A stretch of DNA of 64,000 bases, taken from contig OZ252262.1 of the NCBI GenBank assembly GCA_965249965.1, positions 2,418,001 through 2,482,000 on the forward strand. Direction: 5' to 3'. Positions 61,667-64,000 of this stretch are shown one piece after another. This DNA comes from HXMU1420-13 sp965249965 (GTDB taxonomy: Bacteria > Bacteroidota > Rhodothermia > Balneolales > Balneolaceae). The first letter of the stretch is position 1. Every line of letters starts with the position of its first letter. A model generated the notes under the pieces. That model searched no databases, was not told the DNA's origin, and saw only the letters and a program-made list of their open reading frames with translations. The translations under genes and the position numbers were made by a program.

Positions 61667-62980
61667 TCAAACAGCAGGTAACTCAAAACCTTTTCGATAT
61701 TGCTTACCAAGTTTTGAATTAGCGTAATCATCATTCAAGAAACGTTCAGCATTGGGATCCCATGTTAATGAGCGCCCTAATTGATAGGTGATATTACCAA
61801 TGTTACAAATGGTTGCTGTTCGATGACCAATTTCAACATCAGCAACTGGTTTTTCTCTCGTTTTGATGCAATCCACAAAGTCTTGATAATGATTGGTCGT
61901 CCACTTTAATTGGCGTTCTTCCTCGCTGAATTCTCTGTTATGAAGCATTGGAATACTGGTTTCAAGAAACTCTCTGCTTACTGTTAATGTACCCTCAGTT
62001 CCAGTAAACTCAACAGCATTTCCTCTACCAAAATCTATATGGGTAACATGCACTCCGTTCGCATATTTAAAATTAAACCCTCGATCCTGACTTTTAAGCT
62101 TCGGTGGATGAAATTCAACCGGACTGGTATCATCCATTCCCAATGCCCATTGTACAATATCAAACATATGTGCCCCCCAATCCGTAACACCACCACCACC
62201 AAATTCACTAAATGATCGCCAGCGTGGCCAGTTAACTAATGGGTAAGCAGGTGCAAGAATACTGTTATAATATTGATAAAAAGCAGGGCCGATCCATTTA
62301 TCCCAATTCAATTCGGGTCGCATGGGTTCTTCTTCTAAATTATATGGACGTGAAGGTCCTCCAACATTTACTTTTACGGATGTGATCTCACCCAGATAGC
62401 CACCTCGAACAAGTTCACATGCTTGCCTAAAATCAGACCAGGATCGTTGCATACTTCCGGTTTGAAAAATCCGATCATATTTTCTGGTAGCATCCACCAT
62501 TGCACGACCTTCTTCAACGGTATGAGAAAGTGGTTTTTCACAATACACATCTTTGCCAGCTTTTAGAGCATGAATGGCCTGATTTGCATGCCAATGGTCA
62601 GGAGTACAAATCACAACGGCATCAATATCATCCTGAGCTAGTAAATCTTCATAGTCGTGATACCCTTTACAAATAGACGATGAGTAACTTTCGCCCTGAT
62701 CTTGATAAAATCTACTTACGTGCTCCTGAAATTTCGTCATTTTTACAGAATCCACGTCACTGGCTGCAATCATCCTAACACCTGGTACATTCATGATATC
62801 GGTACTTAATCCCGGAGATTGTTTGCCGCAGCCAATAAAACCCATTGTTACCATATCAGATGGGGCGATATGACTTTTTCCACCTAAAACATGGGCGGGA
62901 ACAATGGTAAATGCACCTATACCAAGTCCTGATTTTTTTAAAAATTCTTTCCGTGTAATCGATTGTTTTTTTGAACTCAT
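61667..62980 (-). CDS. Gfo/Idh/MocA family oxidoreductase with Tat-type signal
   Basis: A Tat-like leader (RKEFLKKSGLGIGAFTIVP) precedes an NAD(P)-binding Rossmann domain (MGFIGCGKQSPG), ICTPDHWHANQAIHALKAGKDVYCEKPLSHT and a C-terminal beta-sheet domain. The EKP motif is the usual cofactor/substrate Lys. The family oxidises sugars or sugar derivatives. The exported-glycosidase-like form (WPRWRSFSEFGGGGVTDWGAHMFD) is common in Bacteroidota. Substrate unknown. Confidence 0.9.
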   Translation of the reverse strand: MSSKKQSITRKEFLKKSGLGIGAFTIVPAHVLGGKSHIAPSDMVTMGFIGCGKQSPGLSTDIMNVPGVRMIAASDVDSVKMTKFQEHVSRFYQDQGESYSSSICKGYHDYEDLLAQDDIDAVVICTPDHWHANQAIHALKAGKDVYCEKPLSHTVEEGRAMVDATRKYDRIFQTGSMQRSWSDFRQACELVRGGYLGEITSVKVNVGGPSRPYNLEEEPMRPELNWDKWIGPAFYQYYNSILAPAYPLVNWPRWRSFSEFGGGGVTDWGAHMFDIVQWALGMDDTSPVEFHPPKLKSQDRGFNFKYANGVHVTHIDFGRGNAVEFTGTEGTLTVSREFLETSIPMLHNREFSEEERQLKWTTNHYQDFVDCIKTREKPVADVEIGHRTATICNIGNITYQLGRSLTWDPNAERFLNDDYANSKLGKQYRKGFELPAV

Positions 62981-63047
62981 TTCATGCTTTTTTAAGATTG
63001 ATTGAATGTGAAGAAATGAGCTTAAAAATCAAAGTATCTCTACTATT

Positions 63048-63416
63048 TTAAATCCATTCTTGATTAGACTCATCCACCGTTTTTTTAGTTTGTACAGAGC
63101 CGGTATGTGCGGTGCCTTTTGGTTCAATTAACATCACCCAACATTCATCTTTTGCGATAGGATAATGCTCTGTACCGCGAGGAACTATATGGATTTCGCC
63201 TTCACATAGCGTAACAGAATGTGTGCGATATTTTATTTCTAGACTTCCATTTACTATGTAGAATAGTTCATCTTCTTGCGCATGAGCATGCCAAACAAAT
63301 TCGCCTTTTAACTTTGCAATTTTTATGAGCTGCCCGTTGAATTCACCTAAAATTTTTGGGGTCCAAAATTCATCGAATTGCCCGAACTTCTGAAGAAGAT
63401 TGATAGGAGGGATCAA
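63048..63416 (-). CDS. Small cupin-domain protein
   Basis: The 122 residues form one cupin barrel. Motif 1 holds His in WHAHAQEDELFYIVNG with a Glu, and motif 2 has His in IVPRGTEHYPIA. A metal site is likely. The only usable start is TTG 63416, which overlaps the RDD gene stop by 3 bases (TTGA). Substrate unknown. Confidence 0.82.
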   Translation of the reverse strand: MIPPINLLQKFGQFDEFWTPKILGEFNGQLIKIAKLKGEFVWHAHAQEDELFYIVNGSLEIKYRTHSVTLCEGEIHIVPRGTEHYPIAKDECWVMLIEPKGTAHTGSVQTKKTVDESNQEWI

Positions 63417-64000
63417 AACTGGCTAAGTAAATTTTCAGATTCTAAGATTTCTTCACGAATTGCTTCCGTTTCTTCTAATCTAAAAGAACGTAAATCAACA
63501 ACAACAGTTCCGGCAATTTTATCATGAATTGCCTGTCGGTTGGCATCCCAAAACATCTGGAAAAATCCAATTAACCCTGTTGCAAAACCTGCGGCATATC
63601 CACCAAAACGTTCGAAGGCAAAGAATAACCCAATGGGTTTATTGTTGAGCCGAATTACACGAATGTTTAATAACTTTTTGCCAAGCGTTTGACCTTGAAA
63701 GAAGGCAATTGTGGAGATGAAATAGATTCCAATCCAACCAAGGGAAAGCCCCATCAAACGTGTCGCTTTTTTAATAGAAACATATAAACTAGGATTCTCG
63801 ATTTGATCAGTTAGCTCTTCATTTTCATCTCTTAGTTCTTCATTTCTATCATCTAAATTGTTGATGGTTTGCTCTAAGGCTGAGATTTCAACCCCTGCGA
63901 TAATTGGCGCTAATACCTCTCGTAAAGAATCAACTCGAACTGAATCCTGTAATCGAATGGCAGATTGAAGCAGCGCGAGTTGTTCAGGAAAATCCTCAGG
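63413..64000 (-). CDS. RDD family membrane protein, N-terminus cut by window
   Basis: The frame stays open to base 64000, so the N-terminal part is missing; 195 residues are visible. A coiled-coil stretch (EQTINNLDDRNEELRDENEEL) is followed by two helices and the RDD signature GQTLGKKLLNIRVIRLNNKPI. A short acidic tail ends it. Internal starts near 63757 would give a false short protein. RDD proteins are membrane transporters or stress proteins of poorly known function. Confidence 0.8.
   Translation of the reverse strand, partial: PEDFPEQLALLQSAIRLQDSVRVDSLREVLAPIIAGVEISALEQTINNLDDRNEELRDENEELTDQIENPSLYVSIKKATRLMGLSLGWIGIYFISTIAFFQGQTLGKKLLNIRVIRLNNKPIGLFFAFERFGGYAAGFATGLIGFFQMFWDANRQAIHDKIAGTVVVDLRSFRLEETEAIREEILESENLLSQF

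Noticed and set aside
63413..63757. Short RDD frame with TTG start
   Set aside because: The frame is open without a stop to base 64000, so this is an internal fragment.
1..64000. tRNA or rRNA genes
   Set aside because: I saw no tRNA cloverleaf or rRNA segments in any gap, though a short one could be missed without a covariance search.

Overview
The window looks like chromosomal DNA of a free-living Bacteroidota/Balneolota-type bacterium, most likely Balneola, Gracilimonas or a relative. Four things point that way. Two clear promoters have the Bacteroidota -7 motif TAnnTTTG. Most genes lack Shine-Dalgarno sequences. A secreted amylase ends in a type IX secretion (Por) sorting domain. The gene repertoire also fits: fused E1 dehydrogenase, split MetH, bactofilin, short arginine decarboxylase next to a deoxyhypusine-synthase-like gene, and a VPS10/Asp-box protein. 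I see no phage, transposase, CRISPR, rRNA or tRNA.

Layout. 1-2181: a C-terminally truncated secreted Asp-box propeller protein (minus strand). 2.3-9.1 kb: the translation operon rimP-nusA-infB-rbfA-truB-ribF behind a good promoter and a terminator-like leader hairpin. 9.2-11.7 kb: GH16 glucanase, a Dabb protein and an SGNH hydrolase. 12.0-17.5 kb: rpsO, pnp, an M16 protease and asnS. 17.5-28.2 kb: mixed accessory and housekeeping genes (YfcC transporter, bactofilin, MFS exporter, serine hydrolase, amidohydrolase, YhhN, holA, an ECF sigma factor with a tiny acidic partner). 28.2-28.8 kb: a 600-bp gene-free stretch with a helically phased set of DnaA-box-like 9-mers. 28.8-36.4 kb: minus-strand amylase, a 600-aa FMN-barrel-like protein, a SatD/small-membrane-protein pair behind two tandem 19-bp palindromic sites, and three membrane or envelope proteins of unknown function. 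36.6-41.5 kb: an anaerobic fermentation locus (OFA transporter, pflB, pflA) with a LacI-type palindrome. 41.6-49.2 kb: a membrane/propeller protein, an S9 peptidase, a small secreted protein and a fused E1 2-oxoacid dehydrogenase. 49.8-52.2 kb: a polyamine-type pair. 52.2-55.4 kb: a short BamA-like barrel and a TPR protein. 55.5-60.5 kb: a SAM-I riboswitch, split metH and metF. 60.5-64 kb: two coupled proteins of unknown function, a Gfo/Idh oxidoreductase, a cupin and an RDD membrane protein cut by the window end.

Most longer gaps hold dispersed hairpins of the form GTC-AT-stem-loop-stem-AT-CT. They usually occur as inverted pairs, and their stems vary with compensating changes. Two long heptamer arrays (AATTGAT)n each end exactly at the stop codon of a minus-strand gene. 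The most promising undescribed items are the SatD unit with its tandem operators, the FMN-barrel protein, the covarying hairpin family and the phased DnaA-box-like array.

Several starts differ from the longest reading frame: rimP 2372, asnS 16023, BamA-like 52241, metF 59556, and the two unknown genes starting at 61026 and 61664. The RDD frame stays open to the right window edge.
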